From NCBI GenBank assembly GCA_947074275.1, contig CAMTPA010000038.1, positions 1 to 32,531 of the forward strand: 32,531 bases of DNA. Reading direction: 5' to 3'. Within the stretch, counting starts at the first letter, position 1; every line of letters starts with the position of its first letter. Below the pieces are notes generated by a model. That model saw only the letters and a list, made by a program, of their open reading frames with translations, did not search any database and was not told the DNA's origin. This document shows, one piece after another, positions 19,040 through 29,500 of the stretch. The position numbers were made by a program, and so were the translations under genes. This stretch comes from an uncultured Bacteroides sp. (GTDB taxonomy: Bacteria > Bacteroidota > Bacteroidia > Bacteroidales > Bacteroidaceae).

Positions 19040-21535
19040 ATGAAGAACAACTGTCTTTCCCGTTTTCTTGTCCTATCGCTGTTATTGGTCATTGGACTAC
19101 CAAAAACACAGGCACAAATTTATATCAATGAGGTGATGCAATCAAACCTCAACATTGTGATGGACGATTTGAATGATTACCCCGACTCGTGGGTGGAACT
19201 TTACAATGCTGGCACCGATGTGGTCAATCTCAAAGACTATGGCTTGAGTGTGAAATCAAAGTATGCCAATAGCTACAAACTTCCTTCTTACAATCTTCAT
19301 CCCCAATCGTACCTGATTATCTATTGCGACAAAGAGGGTAAAGAGTTGCACGCAGATTTTCGTTTAGAAAGTGGATCGAAAGGCAACATCTACTTGTTTG
19401 ATGCTTCGGGTACGCAGATTGATGCCATTCTTAATATGGATGCTATGCCCTCGCCTGATGTGGCCTATGGACGTACGCAAGATGGGGGCGATGCGTGGAG
19501 CTATTTAGTGACACCTACACCTGGAGGGAGCAACAACACTTCGGTGGTATCGGATGTGGTTCTCCCCGAACCCGTATTTAGTGTGGCTGGTGGATTATAT
19601 ACCTCTACGGTGCTGCTCTCGATAGCGCAACCGTCAGATGAATTGAGCAATGTACCAGCCGACGCAGTGGTGCGATATACCACCAACGGCAGTGAGCCTA
19701 CCATTAGTAGCCCCGTGCTTCACCCCGGAGCATTGCTTACTATAAACACCACCACGGTGGTGCGTGCCAAGTTGTTTTCGAGTAGTGCCGTGTCTCGTAT
19801 GTCTACCACTCATTCGTATATCTTTCACGGGCGCAACGTGACACTGCCTGTTATTGCTACCACCACCGACAGAAAAAACTTCTACGACAATAAGATAGGC
19901 ATTTACACCACGGGTACTTACTCGCCTGGCATCGAAAACTTCCGCTATAATTGGCGCAGACCTATCAACTTTGAGTATTTCGATGATGATAGTGAGGCTG
20001 TTCTCAATCAGCTTTGCGAAACACGTGTGTCGGGTGGAGGCTCGCGCGAGGCTCCTATGAAGTCGCTCATCGTGTATAGCAACAAACGTTTCGGAACAAA
20101 CCGCTTTGGTTATCCGCTTTTCCCCGATAAACCCGAAGTACCCATCAAGTCGTTCATTATGCGCAATGCGGGCAATGATTTCTGCTGGGGGCACTTTCGC
20201 GATGCTGCCATTCAGCTCATTAGCGTGCGTGGAGGAATGGACATTGATTGGCAAGCCTATCAACCAGCCATCTGGTATCTCAATGGATCGTATATGGGTA
20301 TCGTCAACTTGCGTGAGCGAAGCAATGAAGACCATACTTATTCAAACTACAACAAACTCGAAGATATTGATATGTTTGAAAACTGGTACGAATTAAAAGC
20401 AGGTGACTGGGTACATTATGATGCTTTTAAAGAGTTTTACACCAAAACCGACAATAGCTACGAAGAATACGAGCAATGGATGGATGTGAGTGAATTTATG
20501 AATATGTTTATCATCAATACTTATCACGTCAATCTCGATTTTCCGGGCAACAACATTGTGATGTGGCGACCTCGTACCGACGACGGGCGTTGGAGATGGA
20601 TTATCAAAGACACCGATTTTGGGTTGGGGCTTTATGGACGCGATGCCAACTACAACTATCTCAACTTCATTCTTCGCACGGGCAGTCACGAGGAAAACTG
20701 GGCCAACACCTGGGATGCTACACGTCTTTTTCGTCGCATCATAGGCAACGAACGCTTCAAACAAGAGTTTATCGATCGGTTTGCCGTGGCTATGGGAGAT
20801 TACCTTTGTGCATCTTTTGGGGGCACCATCATTGATAGTCTGAAAAACAACATCGAATATGAATACACTTATCATCGCCGTCGCTATGCCGACTACAATG
20901 CTTGGCTCAACTGGAACGACGAGGTGAACGGTATGAAGACTTGGATGAGCAATCGCACTACCAATATGTACAATCATCTGAAGAGCTACTTTAACCTCGG
21001 CACTATTACCTTTGTAAAGGTAAATACCGAAAATGTGGATGCTGACAAAGTAGACATTTCTTTCAACGAAAACAAGCTGAGTCGTGGCATATTTGATGGT
21101 CGTTTTTTCGTGGGGCGTGAGATTCGTCTGAATGCTTCCTCGAAAGAAACTGACAAGCAAGTGACGGGCTGGAATGTAATGAAAGTGGTAAGAGGTACAC
21201 GCACCACCGAACAACTTTCGGGCAATGTGTTGAGCTATACTGCTCCCGAAGGCTGCACTTATCTGTCATTCGACCCCATTCTTGAAGAGGTGACTGGCAT
21301 CGTTGGCCAACAGGCTGGAGATTGGCAAGTGCAGACCACCTCAACAGGTGTCCACTTAATCAACCTCACTCCGGGTTCGCTCATAACTGTGTTTGATGTG
21401 AGTGGATGTATCTTCTATTCTCAACGTGCTGTTTCTGATACACAAACGGTTGTATTACCTTCTCGCAACGATACTTATCTTATAAAAGTGGTGACCAACA
21501 ACCGAGCTGAAACAAAGAAGGTTGTTCTGAAGTAA
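19040..21535 (+). CDS. Secreted LTD-CotH protein with T9SS-like C-terminal domain
   Basis: An 831-residue exported protein with signal peptide MKNNCLSRFLVLSLLLVIGLPKTQAQ. Residues about 27-140 form a lamin-tail domain (IYINEVMQSN, DSWVELYNAG). Residues about 173-250 resemble the chitobiase C-terminal-like domain (VRYTTNGSEPTISSP). Residues about 265-640 match the CotH kinase-like domain, with NGSYMGIVNLRERSNEDH and the acidic motif IIKDTDFGLGLYG. The last 75 residues (ITVFDVSGC, YLIKVVTNN, KKVVLK) look like a T9SS type A sorting domain, although the usual PNP motif is not evident. CotH proteins are atypical kinases first known from Bacillus spore coats; in Bacteroidetes their targets are unknown. 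With sprA about 2 kb downstream, it is a candidate T9SS client anchored on or released from the cell surface. The domain calls are good; kinase activity is unproven. Confidence 0.83.
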   Translation: MKNNCLSRFLVLSLLLVIGLPKTQAQIYINEVMQSNLNIVMDDLNDYPDSWVELYNAGTDVVNLKDYGLSVKSKYANSYKLPSYNLHPQSYLIIYCDKEGKELHADFRLESGSKGNIYLFDASGTQIDAILNMDAMPSPDVAYGRTQDGGDAWSYLVTPTPGGSNNTSVVSDVVLPEPVFSVAGGLYTSTVLLSIAQPSDELSNVPADAVVRYTTNGSEPTISSPVLHPGALLTINTTTVVRAKLFSSSAVSRMSTTHSYIFHGRNVTLPVIATTTDRKNFYDNKIGIYTTGTYSPGIENFRYNWRRPINFEYFDDDSEAVLNQLCETRVSGGGSREAPMKSLIVYSNKRFGTNRFGYPLFPDKPEVPIKSFIMRNAGNDFCWGHFRDAAIQLISVRGGMDIDWQAYQPAIWYLNGSYMGIVNLRERSNEDHTYSNYNKLEDIDMFENWYELKAGDWVHYDAFKEFYTKTDNSYEEYEQWMDVSEFMNMFIINTYHVNLDFPGNNIVMWRPRTDDGRWRWIIKDTDFGLGLYGRDANYNYLNFILRTGSHEENWANTWDATRLFRRIIGNERFKQEFIDRFAVAMGDYLCASFGGTIIDSLKNNIEYEYTYHRRRYADYNAWLNWNDEVNGMKTWMSNRTTNMYNHLKSYFNLGTITFVKVNTENVDADKVDISFNENKLSRGIFDGRFFVGREIRLNASSKETDKQVTGWNVMKVVRGTRTTEQLSGNVLSYTAPEGCTYLSFDPILEEVTGIVGQQAGDWQVQTTSTGVHLINLTPGSLITVFDVSGCIFYSQRAVSDTQTVVLPSRNDTYLIKVVTNNRAETKKVVLK

Positions 21536-21546
21536 ACTCTGAAAAT

Positions 21547-21624
21547 AGTCCAAACGTTTTTTGGACTGGTATAAAAGACGAGCCTTGATAGTCATTAAAT
21601 GCTAAACTATCAAGGCTCGTTTTA
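21547..21624 (+). terminator. Strong intrinsic terminator after the CotH-type gene
   Basis: ACGAGCCTTGATAGT (21578-21592) pairs perfectly with ACTATCAAGGCTCGT (21606-21620), followed by TTTTATTT. Just upstream, AGTCCAAA (21547-21554) pairs with TTTGGACT (21560-21567) as a second small hairpin. The main stem is 15 bp and lies 42 bases after the stop codon. Confidence 0.87.
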
Positions 21625-21752
21625 TTTAAGTACCACAAGATCGAATCGCCAGTTTTGCACTGAAAATGCAATAAACTGCATCTTTGTTGTAATACCTTTA
21701 TTATCAGTGTGTAACAGGCGTTGTGGCTGATGCCGTATATCCCGTTTGCTGG
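21625..21752. other. Spacer with possible dispersed-repeat remnant
   Basis: This spacer lies between the terminator and the tandem repeats. On minus, a frame stays open for about 66 codons from about 21822 through the tandem repeats to a stop at 21622-21624. It has no early ATG; the first Met begins MQFIAFSVQNWRFDLVVLK. The segment also has ATGCA/TGCAT pairing at about 21667-21683. I do not call it a gene, but it looks like part of a repetitive element of Bacteroidales genomes. Confidence 0.3.
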
Positions 21753-21818
21753 CAAGGCCTTTCCAGGTCGGTAGGTATGCCTTGTCAGGTCGGTAGATAG
21801 GCCTTATCAGGTTGGTAG
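21753..21818. repeat. Three tandem 22-bp repeats
   Basis: Three consecutive 22-base units (21753-21774, 21775-21796, 21797-21818) share the core GGCCTT.TCAGGTCGGTAG with a few substitutions each; the second has TGCCTT and the third GGTTGGTAG. Immediately after, TTGGTAG (21812-21818) forms an inverted repeat with CTACCAA (21829-21835). There are no spacers between units, so this is not a CRISPR array. It lies between the convergent CotH-type gene and ddh. Confidence 0.85.
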
Positions 21819-21854
21819 ATAGCTATACCTACCAAACGCTGAATTATCCAAGGT

Positions 21855-22754
21855 TTATACCAAGTGAGCAATCCACTCTTCGCGTTCGCCTGGGAGCAAG
21901 TCTATAACTGGAATTTCAATCATTGTGTAGCAACCGGGCTGCTGACGGAATGAGGCACGAGCCACGCATACCAATATCTGTGCAGTTAGTGCAGGATTGT
22001 TAATACGCATATTAAATTCAAATAATTGGTTTTGAGTTTTGCCCGATACCCCTTTACGTGTCAGGTTCACCCCGTGACCCATATCGAGTAAGTCGTCTAC
22101 ACAAGCCACCTCTTTTACGTGTGTTTCATCGTTCACAAAGTAAGCGTCTGCTTTGATGGCAGCAGCTACCTCATCAAACTTATATCCATCTTTTAGCTCG
22201 ATATACACCATACGACGATGAATACCTGTACCAGTAGGTATAGTCATCGAGAGGGCAGCCTTCACTCCATCTATCGCTTTTACCGCTACGGTGTGTCCCA
22301 TACTCATACCGGGGCCGAAGTTGGTGTAGGTAATACCTTTGGGCGCAATGGCTTCGAGCATTGTGCGTACTACCGAGTCTGAACCCGGATCCCAGCCAGC
22401 AGCTATCACCGACACTGCACCATTTTCTTTTGCCACTGCACCAAGCTCTTTGCGAAGTGCTACAATGCCTGTGTGAATGTCGAAACTATCTACGGTGTTG
22501 ATGCCCAATGCCAATATTTCTTTTGCATAAGCCTCTACGCTGCGGGTAGGTGTGCAAAGAATAGCTACGTGTACATCTTGCAACTCTTTAATATCTTTCA
22601 CCACCGCATAAGGCTCCAGCTCAGCAGGTTTGTTTTCCGCTCCTGCACGACGCACCACACCTGCTACTTCAAAATCGGGTGCAGCTTCAAGTGCTTCCAA
22701 TACATACTGTCCAATGTTGCCATATCCTACGATGGCAGCTCTAATCTTTTTCAT
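21855..22754 (-). CDS. ddh: meso-Diaminopimelate D-dehydrogenase
   Basis: A 299-residue NADPH-dependent enzyme making meso-2,6-diaminopimelate directly from tetrahydrodipicolinate, a one-step shortcut for lysine and peptidoglycan cross-bridge synthesis. The Rossmann motif IVGYGNIGQY lies at residues 8-17. Further family signatures are CTPTRSV, NTVDSFDIH, AAGWDPGSDSVVR, NFGPGMSMGHTVA and the C-terminal FRQQPGCYTMIEIPVIDLLPGERE. The length is within the normal 300-326 range. The gene stands alone on minus, divergent from ruvA and convergent with the CotH-type gene. A minus-strand TATTTTTG at 22805-22798 probably drives it. The assignment is very secure, and the gene supports a DAP-type peptidoglycan organism. 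Confidence 0.95.
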   Translation of the reverse strand: MKKIRAAIVGYGNIGQYVLEALEAAPDFEVAGVVRRAGAENKPAELEPYAVVKDIKELQDVHVAILCTPTRSVEAYAKEILALGINTVDSFDIHTGIVALRKELGAVAKENGAVSVIAAGWDPGSDSVVRTMLEAIAPKGITYTNFGPGMSMGHTVAVKAIDGVKAALSMTIPTGTGIHRRMVYIELKDGYKFDEVAAAIKADAYFVNDETHVKEVACVDDLLDMGHGVNLTRKGVSGKTQNQLFEFNMRINNPALTAQILVCVARASFRQQPGCYTMIEIPVIDLLPGEREEWIAHLV

Positions 22755-22797
22755 TCTTTTGTTGGTATTTGTTTAACAAATAGGTTGTTTATAATTG

Positions 22798-22824
22798 CAA
22801 AAATAGCTATTAATTCAGTAGCAA
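22798..22824 (-). promoter_or_regulatory. Possible ddh promoter
   Basis: Read on minus, TATTTTTG (complement of 22798-22805) is an exact TAnnTTTG match. A TTG (complement of 22822-22824) lies 16 bases upstream, slightly closer than usual. The leader would be about 35 bases and includes the palindrome ATTTGTT-T-AACAAAT at 22767-22781. Confidence 0.45.
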
Positions 22825-22863
22825 TATATCGCCGACTTGTTAAAGTTGGTTTTTGTCTAACTA

Positions 22864-22903
22864 ATTGTGTCAAACACAATATTTAATGCGGCAATGCGTT
22901 AAA
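22864..22903. repeat. Two small inverted repeats before ruvA
   Basis: ATTGTGT (22864-22870) pairs with ACACAAT (22874-22880). Directly after, TTTAATGC (22882-22889) pairs with GCGTTAAA (22896-22903) with one G-T pair. They fill the space just before the ruvA start at 22912 and could be an operator or leader hairpins for ruvA-sprA. Confidence 0.5.
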
Positions 22904-22911
22904 TAAGTATT

Positions 22912-23505
22912 ATGATAGAATATGTAAAAGGTGAGATTGCCGAGCTTAGTCCGGCAATGGCCATTATCGACTGCAACGGTTTGGGGTATGCCGTGAATAT
23001 TTCTTTAAATACCTATTCGGCAATTCAAGGCAAAAACACCTGTAAACTATACATTTACGAAGCAATACGTGAAGATGCTCACGTGCTTTATGGCTTTGCC
23101 AATAAGCAAGAACGCGAATTGTTCTTGCTGCTTATCTCTGTATCGGGCATTGGAGGCAACACGGCGCGGATGATACTTTCGGCTCTATCGCCTGCCGAGC
23201 TGATTACGGTAATCAGTACCGAAAACGCAAACCTGTTGAAGACTGTAAAAGGTATAGGGCTGAAAACAGCTCAACGCGTGATTGTGGACTTGAAAGATAA
23301 AATAAAGATAGCAGGTGTTGCATCCGAAACAGTGGGTAGCATAGCTACTTTGATGAACAATGAAGTACAAGAAGAGGCAGTGGCGGCACTCACAATGCTG
23401 GGTTTTGCGGCTGCTCCATCGCAAAAGGTGGTGATGGCTATTTTGAAAGAAGAACCTGAAGCCACAGTAGAAAAGGTTATAAAGTTGGCATTGAAAAGAT
23501 TATAA
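22912..23505 (+). CDS. ruvA: Holliday junction branch migration protein RuvA
   Basis: A 197-residue RuvA of normal size. The N-terminal OB-fold (about 1-63; [19 protein letters not shown]) is followed by the tandem helix-hairpin-helix domain ([17 protein letters not shown] at about 76-92 and [20 protein letters not shown] at about 111-130). A flexible linker leads to the C-terminal three-helix domain (about 150-197, [13 protein letters not shown]) that binds RuvB. RuvA tetramers hold the four-way junction while RuvB drives branch migration in recombination repair. The stop TAA shares its last A with the ATG of sprA (TAATG), so the two genes form an operon with likely translational coupling. 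The identification is secure. Confidence 0.96.
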   Translation: MIEYVKGEIAELSPAMAIIDCNGLGYAVNISLNTYSAIQGKNTCKLYIYEAIREDAHVLYGFANKQERELFLLLISVSGIGGNTARMILSALSPAELITVISTENANLLKTVKGIGLKTAQRVIVDLKDKIKIAGVASETVGSIATLMNNEVQEEAVAALTMLGFAAAPSQKVVMAILKEEPEATVEKVIKLALKRL

Positions 23506-26500
23506 TGCTTATCGACAGACATAGGATATTGCGTTTGTTTGCTACGTTGATACTGCTCTTGGTGTGGAGTAGCGAAGCGTTGTATGGTCAATTTTTACCC
23601 AAACAACCAATGCCCATTGTCGAAGAACGTGTAGAATACGATGCGCTCACCAACCGCTATGTGGTGCGCACCTATGTGGGTGGCCAAGAACTCGAAGTGC
23701 CCGTTATACTTACCCCTGCCGAATATCTTGATTGGAGTATGAGGCAGTCGATGCAAGATTATTTTCGTCAGCGAAACGATTCGGCACTCATTGTAGGGAA
23801 GGATAAGTTCGACTTTACGAATATGCAATTCAATATTGGTCCTGCCGAAAAGATATTTGGTCCCGGTGGGGTGCAGATTCGTACACAAGGTAGTGCAGAG
23901 CTGAGCTTTGGTATGACCTACAATTACGTGGAGAACCCTACACTTCCCGAAAGTATGCGCAAGACTTGGGCGTTTGATTTTGATGAGAAAATCAACATCA
24001 ATGTCAATGGAAAGGTGGGCGACAAGGTGAACCTCGATATGAATTACAACACCGACGCAACTTTCGACTTTGATAGCAAGAAGATGAAGCTAAAGTACGA
24101 AGGCAAAGAGGACGAAATCATCAAGCTACTTGAGGCTGGTAACGTGAGTATGACTACTGGAAACTCTCTAATACGCGGAGCTACCTCCCTGTTTGGTATC
24201 CGAGCCGATTTGCAGTTTGGTAAACTGAAGCTGCAAACCTTAATCAGCCAACAAGAGAGTGAATCGAAGACGGTAACCAGTAAGGGCGGGGCACAAACCA
24301 TCGATTTTGATTTCTCGGCGGATGCTTATGATGAAAATCGCCATTTCTTTTTGGCGCACTATTTTCGTGATACTTACGATGCCAATATGTCTCAGCTGCC
24401 CAATGTGCTGTCGGGGGTAACAATCAGCCGCATTGAAGTATGGGTGACCAACAAACGAGGAAACTATGAAAGCCCGCGAAATATTCTTGCATTTAGCGAT
24501 TTGGGAGAATCGAAAAACATCACCGAAGGAACTCCGTGGGTATCCAATTCATTCACCAATTTAGTGCCTCGCAACGCTGCCAATACTCTTTATCAAACAA
24601 TGGTGAATGACTACCCAATGGCACGTGACATCAGTGCGGTGAACAGCCTGATGCAAGGCATCCCTGGTATGGAAGGAGGAATGGACTACGAGAAGATTGA
24701 GAGTGCCCGTCTGCTTACTTCGTCTGAATATGATGTGAACACAACCTTAGGCTATATCTCACTGAAGCAAACGCTTCAACCCGACGAAGTACTTGCCGTA
24801 GCTTTTGAATACACCATCAAGGGACAACGCTATCAAGTAGGTGAGTTTGCCGCCGATATTAAAGAAACCAGCAATAACTTATTTGTAAAGTTGCTGAAAA
24901 ATACTTCTAATTCGCCTGCTACCAATGTGTGGGATTTGATGATGAAAAACGTCTATTCGCTCAACGCCTATCAGGTGCAAAAAGAGAAATTTACGCTCAA
25001 TATTACTATGCTTAGCGACACAACTGGTACTTATCTGCGCTACATACCCGAAGGTAAAATTGCTAAAATTCCTTTGCTGAAAGTGATGGGACTGGATAGA
25101 TTAAATAGTCAAAACCAGTTGGGTAGCAATGGCTTTTTCGACTTTGTGGAGGGTTACACCATAACCGCTCAAAATGGTCGTGTATATTTCCCCGTAGTCG
25201 AACCATTTGGTAATCATCTTCGTCAAGCGATAGGAGATAATGCGCTGGCAGAAAAGTATTGCTTTCAAGAACTCTACGACTCTACCTTGACCGTGGCAAA
25301 GCAGATGGCAGAAAAAAATCGATACCGACTTCAAGGAGCGTATCGAGCCTCTTCGGCCAATGAAATAAAACTGGGCGCAATGAATATTCCACGGGGATCG
25401 GTACACGTCACAGCCGGTGGCCAAATCTTGACGGAAAATGCCGACTACACAGTAGATTATACAATGGGTACGGTAACCATCATCAACCAGAGCATTGTGG
25501 ATGCGGGTACAGCTATTACGGTCAACTTAGAGAGTAACACGGTGTATAGTATGCAACGCAAAACGATGTTGGGGTTGAATTTTACGTACGATTTCTCACC
25601 CAATTTTCAATTTGGTGGCACACTGATGCACTTGCGCGAACGACCGATGACTACCAAAGTGGTGATAGGTGAAGAACCGCTTGCCAACACGTTGTGGGGA
25701 TTCAATCTGGCTTGGAAAAAAGAGAGCCAGTGGCTCACGAATATGGTGGATAAACTTCCGTTTGTTGAGGCTACTGCTCCTTCCAATATCAATTTGGGGC
25801 TGGAGTTTGCTCAGCTTGTTCCCGGACACGGTAGTGGTTTGCAAGATGATGCTTCGTATCTCGACGATTTTGAAAGCACTCAGCGTGGCATAGACATTCG
25901 TCAGCCTATCAACTGGCAATTATCATCTACCCCCTACGGTGCGCGAAACAGCAGTGGCTCCATTTTGTTTCCCGAAGCGGGTGAAAGCAACAACATCGCT
26001 TATGGTAACAATCGTGCTCAGTTGGCTTGGTATCACATCGACGGATTGTTTACTCGTCGCAACTCGTCACTCACTCCTACACATATTAAAAATGATATGG
26101 ATCAGCTGTCCAATCACTATGTGCGCGAAGTGTATGAACAAGAGGTGTTTCCCAACAAAGAACTGAACTACCAAGAGACAAACACGCTGGCCGTGCTCAA
26201 TGTGGCTTACTATCCCAACGAACGTGGTTCATACAATTTAGATCGTAATTTGGAGAATGATGGCCGTTTGAAAAATCCCGAAAAACGCTGGGGTGGGATG
26301 ATGCGGCGTATCGAAACCAGCGATTTCGAAACCGCTAATATCGAATACGTTGAGTTTTGGTTGATGGATCCTTTTATTTATGCCGATGGCGATGAACGGG
26401 GGCATATAAGTAGTAGCCCTGAAGTGAACAATGCTCCTACTGGTGGCTATCTTTATTTAAACTTGGGCGATATATCGGAAGATATATTGAAGGATGGAAA

Positions 26501-29500
26501 AAAGTTTTTCGAGAATGGACTGCCCATTGACGATGACCCTACTAAAGTGGAACAAACCGTGTGGGGGCGTGTGCCCAAGGAGCGTAGCTTAGTGTATGCG
26601 TTTGACAATTCCACAGGTGCACGTCGCAAACAAGACGTGGGGCTTAACGGACTTTCGATAGAAGCCGAACGTGAATATCCCACCTATATGGAGTACTTAT
26701 CTGCTATCGAATCTGTGCTAACTCCAACAGCTTATCAAACTTTTTGGGATTCGCCCGCTGCCGATAAGTATCACTACTTTCGTGGCTCGGATTACGATGC
26801 CGAACAAAAGAGTATATTGGAACGCTACAAATACATCAATAATACCGAGGGTAACTCTACTGCCGATGAAGATTCGCCCGAGCGTTATCCAACAGCCGCT
26901 AAGACAACTCCCGATATTGAAGATATAAATCAAGACAACACGCTGCAGGAAATGGAGAAATACTACCAATATCGCATTCATCTCGATCCTGCAAAGCTGA
27001 AGGTAGGCGAAAATTACGTGACAGATAAGCGAGTGGCAAAAGTGAAGTTACGTAATGGAAATACCGAAGAGGTGGCGTGGTATCAGTTTAAAGTACCTGT
27101 GCGCAGTGGCGAAGCGATTGGAAGCATCAAAGATTTCAAGTCCATTCGCTTTATGCGTATGTTTCTCACAGGTTTCTACAAACCTGTGATTCTTCGTTTT
27201 GCTACTTTCGAGTTGGTGAGTGGTGAGTGGCGCACTTATACCGATCCGCTCTACAATTTGCAAAACCCTGCGCCTACGGTGACTGGTACACTCGATGTTT
27301 CTACGGTCAACTTGGAAGAGAATGCTGACAAAACACCAGTCAACTATGTGATGCCTCCTGGTATTAGTCGTGTGGTAGATCCCAGCCAGCCTCAGTTGCG
27401 TCAGCGCAACGAACAAGCTATGAGCTTGAAAATAACCGATTTGGCACCGGGTGATGCACGGGCCGTGTATAAAAATTCAGGGCTTGATTTGCGTATGTAC
27501 AAACAGCTGAAGATGTTTACCAGTGCGCAGGCTCTCACTGATGATGTCACTAACCTGAAAGATGGCGAACTGTCGGTATTTGTTCGATTTGGGTCGGATT
27601 ACCGCTCTAACTTCTATGAATATGAAATTCCGTTGACGTTAACTCCCGAAGGCAGATATATAAATGACTCAGAACAAGATCGACTCATAGTGTGGCCCAT
27701 TGACAATACGATGGATATTGCTATGTCGGTTTTTACTGATTTAAAGCAGAAGCGAAATATAGCTAAGAATCGTCCCAACTCGGGGGTTAGCTATGGCAAA
27801 GTTTATTCGGAGTACGACCCTGACCAACCAGCCAACAAGGTGAGTGTGATGGGAAATCCTTCGCTCGCCGAAGTGAAAACGATGATGATTGGTATCCGCA
27901 ATAATTCGCGTGCGCAAAAATCGGCAGAGATTTGGGTGAACGAACTACGTGTGGCCGATTTTGACGAAGAGGGTGGCTGGGCTGCGCAAGGAAACTTAAA
28001 TGTGCAACTTTCGGATATTGGTAGTTTCAATGTGGCTGGAAATATTGAAACCGCTGGCTTTGGTGGATTAGACCAAACAATGAGCGAGCGTAGGATGGAT
28101 GACTATTACCAGTATCAATTCACTACATCTTTTGAATTGGGACGCTTTTTCCCTAAAGGAGCCAAGCTCACTGCACCCGTTTACTTCTCTTATTCACGAG
28201 AAAAGACAATGCCCAAATACAACCCGCTGGATAAGGATATGCTAATGAAAGACGCATTGGCGGCATTGCCCGATAAACAATCGAAAGACTCATTACGCAA
28301 CATCGCTAATGAAATAACGGTTTATAAGAATTTCAGTTTGAGCAATCTTCGTTTTGGCATACAGAGTAAGAACCCGATGCCTTACGATCCTGCCAACTTT
28401 ACATTGAGTTATAGCTTTACGAAACGACACAATCAGGGTAGCACCACGGTGTATGAAGACGAAACCGATTGGCGTGGAGCTTTTTCGTACAACTATTCGC
28501 CTGTGTATAGAGCTTGGGAACCATTTAAAAAGATGAAAACCAAATCGAAGTGGGCACGTATCATCAAAGATTTTAATTTGAATTATTTGCCACAAAGCAT
28601 CGCTTTCAACACCGATATGAACAGACACTATTACGAATTGCAACTTCGTGATATGGAAAATTTGGAAGATTTATCGGGTATTCCCGTAAGTGTGGCAAAA
28701 AGTTTTTTGTGGAATCGTGATTTCGCTATTCGTTGGGATTTGAGTAAAAATCTAAAGATGAATTTCACCTCTACTACACACGCCGAGATAGAAGAACCTT
28801 ATGGTGTGCTCAATCGAAACATCGATCCCGATACTTATGAAGCACGCAAAGATACGATTCGTCGTAGTTTGTGGGGTTTTGGCAGACCGATTGATTATCA
28901 GCAAACGTTTAACGCTTCGTATAAATTGCCTTTCGATAAATTGCCTGCTACCGATTGGATTACCACCGATGTGCGTTTTTCTTCTTCGTATAATTGGGAC
29001 AGAGGTGTAGACCTAAATGATGGAATAGAGTTGGGTAACACCATTGCCAACCAACGCTCTATTGACGTGAATGCCCGTTTCAATTTTGAGACACTCTACA
29101 ATAAATCCAATTATTTGAAAGCTGTCAACCGCAAGTTTGCCTCTTCGGCACGCAACAATCGCAATGCAGCTCAGAAAAAAGAAAAAGCAAAACCGAAGCG
29201 GTTTGAACAAGAGGTACAATTAAAGAACGATACCACCGTAACCATTCGTCACGGATTGGCTCATAAGAAACCTAAGGTGTCGGCTCTGACAGTAGATGGC
29301 GAACGCTATCCCATTCGCTATACGGTGGTCGATGCAAACTCCATTCGCATCGACACACGAGACAGCGCACGCATCAAGCTCACTGCCATTCAAGGCCCCA
29401 ATCCCGAAGATAACAAGTGGTATCAGGTGGGGCAAGCTGCCGCACGTGTTGGTATGATGTTTCGCAATATGAGCATCACCTATAAAAACACCTATGCGAT

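Noticed and set aside
20393..21214. 273-codon ORF on minus within the CotH-type gene
   Set aside because: Antisense shadow; the plus frame has coherent domains throughout.
21753..21835. CRISPR-like array
   Set aside because: The 22-bp units are directly adjacent with no spacers, only three copies exist, and no cas gene is nearby.
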